The notes: generated from the sequence alone by a model not told the origin. A DNA stretch of 64,000 nucleotides from JANXQG01 sp964615095 (GCA_964615095.1 CAZTPX010000028.1:12106-76105); one strand, 5' to 3'; positions 44,813 to 53,678 are shown, counted from the stretch's first letter. Numbers and translations: made by a program.

Positions 44813-44926
44813 CTACATTGCTCGAAGCGCCGCCGCGGCTTCGGCCACTTCACGGCCCTTCTGTTCGATGATGTCGAGCAGTTCGGCCGGCGTGCGCATG
44901 TCTTCGTCGGCCTGCTGGCTCGGGTT
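44813..44926 (-). pseudogene. Scar of an RM-type locus
   Basis: The frame reads NPSQQADEDMRTPAELLDII, then EQKGREVAEAAAALRAM and a stop, homologous to 39587-39723. Directly beside it (44927-44980) stands GCATCATACCGCGCCC, which elsewhere lies at the 5' side of the RM gene (42752). The two ends of an RM locus are therefore joined here with the 3-kb middle missing. Confidence 0.65.
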
Positions 44927-45167
44927 GTGCGACGCATCATACCGCGCCCGGCGGCTGCGTGCAATTCTCCTACAAGCTGGCGTTCTGCGGCTCGATACGT
45001 CAACTCAGGCCAAAAGCGCGGCACTATAAGCTGCCAAGCCTTTAGCCGTCAGAGACCCGCTTTCTGTGCTGAAGACGCGGCATTCACCCCTTTTGAGCTG
45101 CATTTCGCGGCTCGTCCCCACTCACCCTTTGGCCACCCGGTCTGGGTGGACGCAATCGGAGGTTCCC

Positions 45168-45791
45168 ATGGTTTGCGCGTCACCCGCGCCCGCTCCCCGT
45201 CGTCGTTGGCATCGCCAGTTCCTGGCCCTCTTGCCACAGATTGTCCAGCATGCAAAGTTCGCATTTCGGCATCTTCGTGGCGAAGCCCGCCAAGACGCCA
45301 TCCAGGAAACGATCGCCAACGCCCTGGTCGCGTTCGTCGCACTCGTCCGCCGCGGCAAGATGAGCATCGCCTATCCGACCGTGCTGGCGAGATACGCCGT
45401 CGCCCAGATCAAGGATGGGCGCCGCGTCGGAAATGCCCTCAATTGTCACGAAGTTCTTTCGCCTTACGCTCAGAGGCTGAAACACTTCCAGGTCGATCGC
45501 CTCGACCACTTCGATCCAGAAGATCAGAAATGGTGCGAGGTCCTTGTTGAGGATCGCCACGCTGGCCCCGACGAGATCGCCCGCACCAGGATCGACTTCT
45601 CAGACTGGCTGGACTCCCTGAAGCGCCGCGATCGCCGCGTTGCGGAGTTCCTTGCCAACGGCGAAACCACCACCGCTGCGGCCCGGAAGTTCAAAGTCTC
45701 TGCCGGGAGGATCAGCCAGTTGCGCCGCGAACTGGCCGCCAACTACCGCGCCTTTGTCGGTGACGATCCTGGCCCTGCCAACGCGGCGTAG
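45168..45791 (+). CDS. Sigma-70-like HTH regulator (planctomycete family)
   Basis: 207 residues. The ATG at 45168 has GGAGGT five bases upstream; the frame to 45066 is an extension. The N-terminus (LLPQIVQHAKFAFRHLRGEA, RQDAIQETIANALVAFVALV) resembles a sigma region-2-like helical part. The C-terminus (WLDSLKRRDRRVAEFLANGE, TAAARKFKVSAGRISQLRRE) is a region-4-type helix-turn-helix. The group looks like a divergent ECF-like family restricted to planctomycetes (from memory of similar sequences). It is the first gene of a four-gene plus-strand set (45168-47297) ending at a terminator, so it may control that operon or the island's PEP-CTERM genes. Confidence 0.6.
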   Translation: MVCASPAPAPRRRWHRQFLALLPQIVQHAKFAFRHLRGEARQDAIQETIANALVAFVALVRRGKMSIAYPTVLARYAVAQIKDGRRVGNALNCHEVLSPYAQRLKHFQVDRLDHFDPEDQKWCEVLVEDRHAGPDEIARTRIDFSDWLDSLKRRDRRVAEFLANGETTTAAARKFKVSAGRISQLRRELAANYRAFVGDDPGPANAA

Positions 45792-45864
45792 TCCGTCATG
45801 TTCTCTCTCTTCATGGCCGCCCTGTTCGCTCTGCCGGCAGGGCGGCCCGTTTATCGGAGGTCAA

Positions 45865-46053
45865 ATGAAGTCTGTTTATCGTATCGCCGCGCTCGCGGCC
45901 AATCTATTTGCTGCGCTGGCGGCATGTGTCGGATGCACGTCGAAGCAGCCACCCGAAAGTCCTGAGCCCGCCAAGGCCCCGACGATCCATTGGCGCGGTC
46001 CGGCAACCGGCTACGAGGGCAAGATCGACCAAAAGACCAACGCCACGCCCTAG
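45865..46053 (+). CDS. Small lipoprotein
   Basis: 62 residues with a type II signal peptide: MKSVYRIAALAANLFAALAAC, where LAAC is the lipobox and Cys is followed by VGCTSKQPP. GGAGGTC precedes the ATG. The mature part is short and Pro-rich (ESPEPAKAPTIHWRGPATGY). It ends three bases before the next gene, so the two are probably translated together. Confidence 0.65.
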   Translation: MKSVYRIAALAANLFAALAACVGCTSKQPPESPEPAKAPTIHWRGPATGYEGKIDQKTNATP

Positions 46054-46056
46054 CCG

Positions 46057-46695
46057 ATGGAGGTCACCTTGCGAACGCTACTAATCTTCCTGCTCGCCCT
46101 GGTGCTGGCGATCTTGCTCGTGGTCCTGCTCCGGCCCCCGATGTGGCAACCGCCACCGAGCCCGAGAATCCAGTTCGTACAGCCGCCGGTCATCCAAAGC
46201 CAAGGACCGACGACCGAGAGACTGGAACAGCTCTCGCACCTCGTTGCCACGCGCGTGTACGTCGCCGATGTTCTGATCGGTGAAGGCAACGGTTGCCGCG
46301 GCGTTTGGCTCGTGCATGGCGACGCCCTGATCGCCGTGGACCTTAGCAAGGCATCGGTCGTCATGAAGGACGACGCCACGAAGAAGGCCACGATACGCCT
46401 GCCTCAGCCGGAGATTCTCCAGGCGCGGGTCGATCACGAACGTACTCGTACATGGGAAGTCAAGTCCACAACGTGGATACCCTGGACCAGCGATTCCGAT
46501 GGTCTGCGTGACGAGGTTATGAAGCACGCCCAGCGGCTCGTGGCCCGCGCAGCCACCTCCGGTGAGAACCTCAGCCAGGCAAAACGGTCGGCCGAGAGCG
46601 TAATTCGCGGCTTTTATTCGGAAGTTGGCTGGACCGTCAGCGTGACGTGGGCCTCGCCCGGCGAAAGTCCGAAGGACGCTCCGGCACCGAAGTAA
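46057..46695 (+). CDS. DUF4230-like membrane-anchored protein
   Basis: About 212 residues: an N-terminal membrane helix (RTLLIFLLALVLAILLVVLL), a Pro-rich linker and a soluble domain (LEQLSHLVATRVYVADVLIG, VHGDALIAVDLSKASVVMKD) ending with helices KHAQRLVARAATSG and SVIRGFYSEVGWTVSVTW. The pattern of an LxxLxT-type segment, a central VDLSKA and the final GW-x-V-x-V-x-W matches DUF4230. GGAGGT occurs just after the ATG, so a TTG at 46069 is an alternative start. Only its C-terminal stub survives in copy A (11560-11775). Role unknown. Confidence 0.65.
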   Translation: MEVTLRTLLIFLLALVLAILLVVLLRPPMWQPPPSPRIQFVQPPVIQSQGPTTERLEQLSHLVATRVYVADVLIGEGNGCRGVWLVHGDALIAVDLSKASVVMKDDATKKATIRLPQPEILQARVDHERTRTWEVKSTTWIPWTSDSDGLRDEVMKHAQRLVARAATSGENLSQAKRSAESVIRGFYSEVGWTVSVTWASPGESPKDAPAPK

Positions 46696-46742
46696 CGACT
46701 CACCACAACCAACAACACGCCATCCCCAACGAGGACAATTCC

Positions 46743-47297
46743 ATGCCCATTACCATAAACTGTGGCCTGAGTAAGAAAGTCGGAACCGCAAATTACGGCT
46801 CGCTCGGCGCGTCGTGTAACGTCAGTTTCGAGGCTGGACACGATCTGATTGACAATGACCTTGCTGGTTTCCACGAGAAAGTGAAGCGGGCATTCGTCGC
46901 ATGCAAGCAGGCCATGCAGGACGAGCTCGCCCGCGAACAGCAGGCCGAGAGTACCAGCGCGGACGGCCAAGCCACAGCGCACAACAGCAACGGCCACACA
47001 AACGGCAATGGGAATGACCATGCCACGTCAAACGGCAACAGCCAGTCCGCCAATGGCAGCGGTCGCAACGGTCACACCGTGACGATGGCTTCCGAAAAAC
47101 AACTTGAATATGCCAAGCAACTCGCCAAGGGCATCAGCGGTCTCGGCATCCGTCGCCTCGACAATCTGGCCGAGAAAATGTTCGGCAAACAGCTCGTGGC
47201 GCTCACTACTTTGGACGCGAGCGGGCTTATCGACACGCTGAAATCGATAAAAGCCGGTGAGATCGACATCAACACCGTGCTGGGCGCGGCAGCGTGA
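46743..47297 (+). CDS. Hypothetical protein with Asn/Gly-rich linker
   Basis: 184 residues, ATG at 46743 with GAGGAC upstream. Residues 1-65 form a small domain (MPITINCGLSKKVGTANYGS, LIDNDLAGFHEKVKRAFVAC). A low-complexity Asn/Gly/Ser/His linker spans about 70-115. A helical C-terminal domain follows (ASEKQLEYAKQLAKGISGLG, LDNLAEKMFGKQLVALTTLD) ending EIDINTVLGAAA. Its last codons are preserved in copy A as a relic. It is the last gene of the operon, directly before the terminator. The layout of two domains joined by a polar linker resembles ssDNA-binding or recombination-mediator proteins, but this is only an impression. Confidence 0.6.
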   Translation: MPITINCGLSKKVGTANYGSLGASCNVSFEAGHDLIDNDLAGFHEKVKRAFVACKQAMQDELAREQQAESTSADGQATAHNSNGHTNGNGNDHATSNGNSQSANGSGRNGHTVTMASEKQLEYAKQLAKGISGLGIRRLDNLAEKMFGKQLVALTTLDASGLIDTLKSIKAGEIDINTVLGAAA

Positions 47298-47323
47298 GCG
47301 CGGGGACAAATTGTGCCTGATGC

Positions 47324-47362
47324 CTGCCGCCTACGGGCGGCAGACAGTCGGGCTTTCTTTTT
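47324..47362 (+). terminator. Intrinsic terminator of the copy B operon
   Basis: A perfect hairpin CTGCCGCC-TACG-GGCGGCAG is followed by GGGCTTTCTTTTTAG. Confidence 0.85.
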
Positions 47363-47403
47363 AGCCGCTGGCAGGGTCCGAGCCGCTTGCGCAGAACGCA
47401 ACG

Positions 47404-49914
47404 TCACGCCGCACGCCGCGTGGCTTCCGGCAGGCGAGATGGGAAGGACAAGGTCGCCGGGCCGCCGTTATCGCCGGAAACCGAGGGGCGTGCTGCGCGT
47501 CGCCTTCGCAGTCGCACACGATAGCCCAGCAGGCCGATGGCACCGCCGCCCAGTAGGATCAGCGTCGAAGGCTCTGGCACGACGTTGAGCACCACGTCAT
47601 TGCCTTGGATGGCGATGTTCGCCGGCAGGCCGTCGATCGTGCCGCTGGTGCTGGTGCCCAGGCTGCCGATGGGCACAGAGTTGGTGTCAATCAGCGTATA
47701 CGTGCCGGGTCCGAAGCCGCCCATCAACGTGAAGTTGAAATCGGCGAACTGCTGGCCGCTGAGCACCAACGGCCCCGAGGGCATGTAGACCTCATCGCTA
47801 TCCGCTGGCGTGTCGAGAGCGTAGTCCATCTTCGCACCGGACAGCAGCGAGAGGCTGCCGCTGACGGTCATCGGGCTGGGAGCCGCGCCCGGCGACAACG
47901 AGCCGCCCGAGGCCACCGTCACGCTGGTCAGGCTGCCCGAGCCGCCGAGCATGCCGCCGCTGTTGACCGTTACCGGGCTGGCCAGCAAGCCGTTGACGAC
48001 GAGCGTACCTTGGTTGATCGTGGTGGGGCCGGTGTAAGTACTGCTGCCAGTCAGACTTAACGTCCCTGTGCCTAACTTGGTAAGCCCACCGTCGTATGTC
48101 GCGCCCAAGGCGGGGTCGTGCAGAAGCGGTTGAATGATTGCATCGCTGAAGCCCTGCACATCGATCATCGCACCGCCAGCCTGGACGTAGGCGGCAGTCA
48201 AGCCTTCGACCCATGCAACATTGTTGGCGTTGGCCCGCAGAGTACCGCCGTTGAAGTCGAAGATTGAAGTCCCCCCTCCACCGCTAACGGCTCCCGCCAG
48301 CAGGAGTCCGCCGTTCAGACCGTATATGCCGTTGCTGTACCAAACAGTTGTGCCGCTGCTATTGACGAAGTAGCCGATGTAGAGATTCTGCGCGACGGCA
48401 TGAGTGCCGCCGGACTGTGTAAAGCTGCCCGTGCCGGAATAGCCGAGGTATTCTGTACCGACAGTCAGCAGCCCTGTCCCGCTAAGGGCATATGTTCCGC
48501 TGCCATAAATGCCGCCGAGATAGATGGCGTTGACGACCGTATCGCTTCCCCCCGACTGCGTGAAGCTTCCCGTGCCGGGGTCACCGACATACATGTTGCC
48601 CGCCGACAACAGTCCGCTGCCCGACAAATTATAGCTACCTATGCTGTTGATGTAGAGACTGTTGGCAATTGCGTGAGTTCCACCCGACTGGGTAAAGCTC
48701 GCCGTGCCGGAGTAGCCGACGTACGCATTGCTCGCCGACAACAGGCCGCCATTCAGATTGTACGCGCCATCCGTCGCGCCGTAACCAAACCCGTAGCCCA
48801 GATAGAACGTGTTCGTGACGCTATTGGTCCCCGCGGACTGGAGGAATGTCCCATTTCCTCCTCTGGCTATGTACTCGTTGCTTGCCGACACGAAGCCGCT
48901 TCCGGTTAAGTTGTACCAACTTGTGTAGTTGGGGGATTGGCCGACATACAGTTGATTTTGGATCGCGTTGGTCCCGCTCGATTGTGTGAAGGTTCCGAGA
49001 CTGCTAGTGCCGACGTACTCCGCCGACGCCGATAACTGGCTGTTGCCGTTAAGGGTATAGGCGCCGGTGCCGCCCACTCCAAGTGCGAGATACAAGGTGC
49101 CAACGACGTTGGTCCCGCCCGACTGCACGAGCGCGCCATTGCCCGAATATCCCACGGATTCCACCGATGCCGACAACTGGCCGCTACTGCTGAGGTTGTA
49201 CGTGCCGCTGCCAGTCGACTGGTACGCGATGTAAAGAGTATTTGTAACACTATGGCTTCCGCCAGACTGGGAAAATGTCGCGGTTCCGGAGACCCCTAGC
49301 CACTCCGTCGCCGTGGACAATTGACCTCCGCTGAGGTTGTATGTGCCACTACTTCCTGACAAGTCGCCGACAAAAAGGCTCGTCGTATTGCTTGTCTGGT
49401 CCGACTGTGTAAAGCTTCCAGTACCGCCATAACCGACGCACTCCGTGCCTGCTGATAGCTGACCGCTGTCACTGAGGGTGTACGTGCCGTTGCTGCCGGA
49501 ATTGTTGCCGAGATAAAGCCCAGTGACAATGCTCTGAGTTCCGGCAAATTGTGAGAGATTTCCCTCGCCGCTGTTGCCCACATACTCGTATTTCCTTATG
49601 GAAAGACTGCCCCCTGTCATCTGTAGCCCCCCGCTACCACCACTGCTCCCCAGCGAAAGCGTGCCGCAAGTCGCGTTCACGGTGGTGACTGTAGCCGTCC
49701 CGCCGTTGGCGATCCATGCGTTGCTGGTGCTGGTCGGGACAAGGTCGCCACTCCAATTGTTGACATTTGACCAGTCGCCAGAGGCAGTGTTGGACCAGTA
49801 AACCTGCCCGTGGGCCGGCACCCAAGCCATGAGCACCACGGCCACAAAGCTCGCCAGCGCCGCCGACGATCGAACCGCCGAGCAACCGCCCTTCACGAAG
49901 AACCTGCCAGACAT
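47404..49914 (-). CDS. Large secreted PEP-CTERM protein with nine tandem ~46-residue repeats
   Basis: 836 residues; AAGGAG lies 8 bases before the ATG. Signal peptide: VRSSAALASFVAVVLMAW ending AHGQ. Residues 25-85 start with YWSNTASGDWSNVNNWSGD. Nine repeats of about 46 residues follow with the pattern YVGYSGTGSFTQSGGTH, a LYLG turn and GTYNLSGG, likely a beta-solenoid. An autotransporter-type strand (STYTGPTTINQGTLVVNGL) and the module GAKMDYALDTPADSDEVYM are nearly identical to the copy A protein. The sorting signal VVPEPSTLILLGGGAIGLLG and RRRR is followed by an extension with PATLSFPSRLPEATRRAA. The protein is expected to be exported and anchored or released by an exosortase system. It converges on the operon terminator. 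Confidence 0.85.
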   Translation of the reverse strand: MSGRFFVKGGCSAVRSSAALASFVAVVLMAWVPAHGQVYWSNTASGDWSNVNNWSGDLVPTSTSNAWIANGGTATVTTVNATCGTLSLGSSGGSGGLQMTGGSLSIRKYEYVGNSGEGNLSQFAGTQSIVTGLYLGNNSGSNGTYTLSDSGQLSAGTECVGYGGTGSFTQSDQTSNTTSLFVGDLSGSSGTYNLSGGQLSTATEWLGVSGTATFSQSGGSHSVTNTLYIAYQSTGSGTYNLSSSGQLSASVESVGYSGNGALVQSGGTNVVGTLYLALGVGGTGAYTLNGNSQLSASAEYVGTSSLGTFTQSSGTNAIQNQLYVGQSPNYTSWYNLTGSGFVSASNEYIARGGNGTFLQSAGTNSVTNTFYLGYGFGYGATDGAYNLNGGLLSASNAYVGYSGTASFTQSGGTHAIANSLYINSIGSYNLSGSGLLSAGNMYVGDPGTGSFTQSGGSDTVVNAIYLGGIYGSGTYALSGTGLLTVGTEYLGYSGTGSFTQSGGTHAVAQNLYIGYFVNSSGTTVWYSNGIYGLNGGLLLAGAVSGGGGTSIFDFNGGTLRANANNVAWVEGLTAAYVQAGGAMIDVQGFSDAIIQPLLHDPALGATYDGGLTKLGTGTLSLTGSSTYTGPTTINQGTLVVNGLLASPVTVNSGGMLGGSGSLTSVTVASGGSLSPGAAPSPMTVSGSLSLLSGAKMDYALDTPADSDEVYMPSGPLVLSGQQFADFNFTLMGGFGPGTYTLIDTNSVPIGSLGTSTSGTIDGLPANIAIQGNDVVLNVVPEPSTLILLGGGAIGLLGYRVRLRRRRAARPSVSGDNGGPATLSFPSRLPEATRRAA

Positions 49915-49989
49915 TCGTTGTCTCCTTGTGAACGCAAATCTCTATCGTGTCCGCATCTTCATGCTGCACTGCGATCGCGCGCAGCACCT

Positions 49990-50245
49990 CACCACAAAAG
50001 ACACTCAAGGGAGAACGAACCAGCGAAAGATAGGCGCGCAGTGCGAGACTCGCTTGAGAGTCACCGTCAAAGTGAGCCGCGCCGGTGTCGCTGAGTAAAT
50101 AGGATCCCCGCCGGGCTATGGAGCTGCCACCGTGCTCGTTACGCGCAACGCTGCCTGCAATGAATTGCCATGCGTATGGGCTGCACACCCGTGCCGCCCG
50201 TGTTCCGGAACAACCTACCTACGTGTAGGGTTCCTTGCTGGAACA
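49990..50245 (-). promoter_or_regulatory. Long 5' leader of the large PEP-CTERM gene, copy B
   Basis: Conserved with 15239-15490. Shared words include ACTCAAGGGAGAACGAACC, GGCGCGCAGTGCGAGACTCG and CCTACCTACGTGTAGGG. The GGGCGGCAC hairpin has one mismatch in the right arm (GTGCAGCCC). Confidence 0.55.
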
Positions 50246-50251
50246 AGAGCC

Positions 50252-50280
50252 AAGATAACCACGCGACATCGCTTTGTCAA
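50252..50280 (-). promoter_or_regulatory. Sigma-70-type promoter, copy B
   Basis: TTGACA (50280-50275) and TATCTT (50257-50252) on the minus strand with a 17-base spacer, conserved with copy A while the surrounding sequence has diverged more. Confidence 0.7.
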
Positions 50281-50490
50281 ACACCCGGAAGGAATTTTAT
50301 TGCAGCCGGGGGGACCAGCGGTGGTGCCCATGACGGGCGGCTTGGTCCCGCCGAGCCCAATTCACCGGAACCGATGAATTGCCGCAACAAAACATGCGAG
50401 AAGTAGCCAAGCCGGCATCGACGAATCAGGCCAACGGCTAAGTTGACAATAAGAAATGGATAGTCAGAAGCGTGGGCCTTCGACGCTGGA

Positions 50491-51426
50491 TCAAGCTGCC
50501 CTTCGTGCCGTGCTCGCCGGGGACGCATGCGACGGGAAGGCCAGAATAGCTGGGGCGTCTTGCTGGGTGAAAGCTGTTGGCTTCGCAGTTCTTGTTGCCC
50601 TTCGCTTTCGCCAGCCGTAGCCGACAAGAGCCACAGCGCCGGTAGCGAGTAGCGCGAACGAGGAAGGTTCGGGAACGGCGCTGCTCGAAAAGGTAAAGTT
50701 CTCAATCGTTTGGGTAGAAACGGCGGAGCCGGTTCCCGCCGTAAAACCAACATACGCGCTTGTCCCGCCGGTTGTCGCGACCAAGCTGCCCACGGTGTAC
50801 GTCGTGTTCCATTTGTTGTTCGTAGTCAGGTCGGTAAGCGTCTCGGTCAAGTACTGGGAGCCGTCATAGTTCAGGTTCACCAGGATCAGATCGCCGCTTG
50901 CAAGGTCCACTGGCAAGGTTGAAGTATAGCCACCACCCTCGCTCGTTGCTCCGTCGGTGGCGTATCTAGTTCCCATCGTGTAGGCCGAGTAGATATTGAA
51001 TTCGACGGCCGCACTGGATGTAATGGGAACACCGTGAATGGTTGAGGCCGCAGCGTAGCCATATCCGAGCGCCCCGCCATTGCCGCCGACCGCATTGACG
51101 CCACGGCTGTCGTTTTGCAGGACGAAAGCCACCCCGTCGGCCTGCTTGCTCCCGCCTGCGGTATAAGTGAAGGTGGTTGTGAACGCTGCCGTTACCGGCA
51201 CCTGTGTATTATAGAAGGCGCTACCGGCTTCGGCTGGATTGTTATCAGTGAGCGTCAGTACCTCGTCGCTGACGACTGCGCTACCGTTCAAAGTCCAATC
51301 GGCACCGTTTCCCCCGAAACCGACAAGCTGCGCATAAGAAGTACTTGCGACCAACCAGAGCAGAGTCAGTAGCCCGAGTCGTATGGCATCGCTTGCGGCA
51401 CGCCGTGGGTTCGGCTGTCCTCTCAT
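50491..51426 (-). CDS. Secreted PEP-CTERM L-type-lectin-like protein
   Basis: 311 residues; AAGGAG precedes the ATG by 8 bases. Signal segment: LGLLTLLWLVASTSYAQ. The mature part has the legume/L-type lectin arrangement: DGVAFVLQNDSRGVNAVGGN, GYGYAAASTIHGVPITSSAA, VEFNIYSAYTMG and a final AYVGFTAGTGSAVSTQTIENFTF strand block. The sorting signal AVPEPSSFALLATGAVALVG and WRKRR is followed by the shared extension with APAILAFPSHASPASTARRA. A surface glycan-binding role is likely. It is the copy B counterpart, by position and 3' sequence, of the genes at 15738 and 16954, but the mature domain differs. Confidence 0.8.
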   Translation of the reverse strand: MRGQPNPRRAASDAIRLGLLTLLWLVASTSYAQLVGFGGNGADWTLNGSAVVSDEVLTLTDNNPAEAGSAFYNTQVPVTAAFTTTFTYTAGGSKQADGVAFVLQNDSRGVNAVGGNGGALGYGYAAASTIHGVPITSSAAVEFNIYSAYTMGTRYATDGATSEGGGYTSTLPVDLASGDLILVNLNYDGSQYLTETLTDLTTNNKWNTTYTVGSLVATTGGTSAYVGFTAGTGSAVSTQTIENFTFSSSAVPEPSSFALLATGAVALVGYGWRKRRATRTAKPTAFTQQDAPAILAFPSHASPASTARRAA

Positions 51427-51994
51427 CGCACATCTCCTTCATGGCGGCAAAAGTCTCTTAGCTGCGAGATCCGCACTTGCCGAGGGCTGGGTCATGCCGT
51501 CATGTGGCCGCGGCCCCCACTAATGGTTCCCAGTATAGTCCGTCGCCATGCGGACAGCAAGCAACCGGGCAACGGCTGAAATGAAGACCGCCAAGGCCCC
51601 AGCCTTCCGCCCGCTGGCAACGGCTACGCCCGAGCCGGGCTTCACCTTCGGGCCGCGTGAGGCATGGTTTGGGCCGGTGACCTCGGACAGCTTGCAAGTG
51701 CCCGGGCAGGAGTGATAGCGCCGCTGTCAGCCAAGCGACGAGGGCATCCATGCGGGACGCCCTGTTGAAGGCGTTGCTGGGCGAGGTTGTGCGGGCAGGG
51801 CACGATTCCAATGGCCATCTTCACAAGCATCTTCATCGGCGATGAAGGCTGCGGCGAGGACGACGATGGAGATCTGGCTGCGGCGGCCAGCCGGAGGCAA
51901 AGGCGAGGAGATCTGTCGCAACGGGCGCTGAACGGGGCGAATGAAGAAGCGGGGCAAGGCCAAAGATGCGAAATTCTGTGGATTGGCATTTCTG
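51427..51994. other. GC-rich spacer at the right end of island copy B
   Basis: About 570 bases with no supported gene. The segment TTCGGGCCGCGTGAGGCATGG with TTTGGGCCGG (51640-51680) resembles 18255-18290 to the right of copy A and probably marks the island boundary. Confidence 0.45.
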
Positions 51995-52747
51995 TCACAA
52001 GTTGTTCGTATTGAGCCAAGCAATGATCTCCTCGAAAGTCAGGCCGGTCTCCTTGGCGACTTTGCGTGCGAACGCTTTGGACGAAGCAGCGATGGCAGGT
52101 GTAGAATGGCTTGCCGCTTTGCCCAAGAGGCTGAAACAGCCCTTCCGCAGGTGGGGCCACGATCGTTTAAGTTGCCTCTTGATCGCCAGGATCTTAGCGT
52201 GAAGGCTATCCTTATTGGATGATCCGGCCTGTCCTTCCAGCCGGGCATGGCCGCACTTACTCAACGGAATTGGCGGTCGGCCGTCACGAACCGGATGGTG
52301 AAGTTCAGCCTTGCCCGGAGCAAGCGGCTCACCTGTCACCACACATGTGGTTGCTAGGGCGCGACATTCCTCCCGCGCCTTGTTGCCTAGCAGATAACGG
52401 TCCGTAGCAGCCTGCTCCGCTGCAAGCCACTGCTTGAGGGCGTTCAGCGCCAAGCAGAAGGCCCGGAAGTCATCTGGTAGTAACCCCTCCAGCGGCTTCG
52501 GCAACGGATTGGTGGTCAAAAAGTCACGGACGGGACCGGGGGCATTGGCGGCCGCAGTGGCATGTGCCAGCAATAGGCACCCGATCCGGTCGAGCAGGTC
52601 GGCAGACGCCTCGCGGGAGAGCTTCTGGTTGAGAGCCTGCTCATCAATCTTTGCAGCCTCGCGATAGTGGTCAAAGTAACTTTGTAGCAGGGCGGCACGC
52701 TGCTCTTTGTCGAGAGAATGGTTTGACTCTGGGCGCTTGTAGGGCAT
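51995..52747 (-). CDS. Hypothetical protein with HNH-like motif
   Basis: 250 residues. Residues 135-167 read CVVTGEPLAPGKAELHHPVR, then DGRPPIPLSKCGH. The Cys, His-His, Cys and His spacing resembles an HNH or treble-clef nuclease centre. The flanks are helical (EQALNQKLSREASADLLDRI, KAFARKVAKETGLTFEEIIA). It could be an element-encoded endonuclease. No partner genes decide it. The family call rests on the short motif only. Confidence 0.5.
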   Translation of the reverse strand: MPYKRPESNHSLDKEQRAALLQSYFDHYREAAKIDEQALNQKLSREASADLLDRIGCLLLAHATAAANAPGPVRDFLTTNPLPKPLEGLLPDDFRAFCLALNALKQWLAAEQAATDRYLLGNKAREECRALATTCVVTGEPLAPGKAELHHPVRDGRPPIPLSKCGHARLEGQAGSSNKDSLHAKILAIKRQLKRSWPHLRKGCFSLLGKAASHSTPAIAASSKAFARKVAKETGLTFEEIIAWLNTNNL

Positions 52748-52964
52748 GGCTTTCGCTCCGTCGAGACGCAGTTTGGGACAGCGGTCATTATCCTACCCAA
52801 GGCGTTCTGCGCCAATGGAACGAAGATTACCCAGCGAGCAGCTTACTCCTAACCAACCGGATCACACCGCCAGATCAAAGCCGGTCTGTGCCCTGATCAT
52901 CGAAATCAGCGTGGAGTCGGCGGCCCGCCAGTCGATCCGCCACAGCGGTTCTCCGCGCCAGCCC

Positions 52965-53564
52965 TCATAGCCAGACCTCGATGCCGGCTTGGTCTCGGAG
53001 CGCAGCAACCAACGCGGCGGTCTCATCCTGATCCCAACCTATCCGCTCGAAGACGGGCATGCCGAGCGACACGATCGTTCGCAGCAGCAGCAGGGCATCC
53101 TCCACCTGTGCCGGATCGACAACGCCGTAGCGAACACGCCACTCAGCGCGATGCCACGCATGACCTTCGGCGTCGTCGTAGCCGTAACCTTCGCGGCGGG
53201 CTTGGACGGCACGGCGTAGGTCTTTCAGGAGCACGTTGATGGCGCATGGCCCTTCAAGCGGGCAAAGCATCGTGGCGAGCCGCTGGAGGTGGCCGGTGAA
53301 TTGCTGTTGAGCACGGAGTTGTTGGTTCATGTAATCGTTCTCCCAGAATTGGGCTTGGTAAGTCGAAGGCGGCCCGCCGGTTCCGGACACGCTGTCCGTA
53401 ATCGCGGTCGGCCGGAGCTTGTGGCTGTTGCCGTTCAGGTCGCGTGGCACGCGGCCGGCAGCAACCGCAGCAATTGCCCACGAGGCACCAGCCAACCTGT
53501 TGATCTTGTTGGCCACGATGTCGCGTGCGCGGATGACGACGGAATATATCGTCACCATAACCAC
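52965..53564 (-). CDS. Hypothetical protein
   Basis: 199 residues, same strand as the HNH-like gene, 217 bases upstream of it. The sequence is mixed alpha/beta (LRAQQQFTGHLQRLATMLCP, VDPAQVEDALLLLRTIVSLG) with no known motif. The start is uncertain: MVMVTIYSV at 53564 or the next Met two codons later. It could be coded with the HNH-like gene as an element cargo pair. Confidence 0.4.
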   Translation of the reverse strand: MVMVTIYSVVIRARDIVANKINRLAGASWAIAAVAAGRVPRDLNGNSHKLRPTAITDSVSGTGGPPSTYQAQFWENDYMNQQLRAQQQFTGHLQRLATMLCPLEGPCAINVLLKDLRRAVQARREGYGYDDAEGHAWHRAEWRVRYGVVDPAQVEDALLLLRTIVSLGMPVFERIGWDQDETAALVAALRDQAGIEVWL

Positions 53565-53678
53565 ACATTAGTGCCGGTGCCTGAAATGCGCAAGTCCAGA
53601 ATCGAAGAATTGCCATGATGCTGGTGATGCTGGCGATGGCCAGAATCGACAGGCCGATCGAGGGCCATTTGCAGACCG

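Noticed and set aside
49060..49600. CRISPR-like periodicity
   Set aside because: The period of about 140 bp is coding: it corresponds to the 46-residue protein repeats of the PEP-CTERM gene at 47404 and keeps the reading frame.
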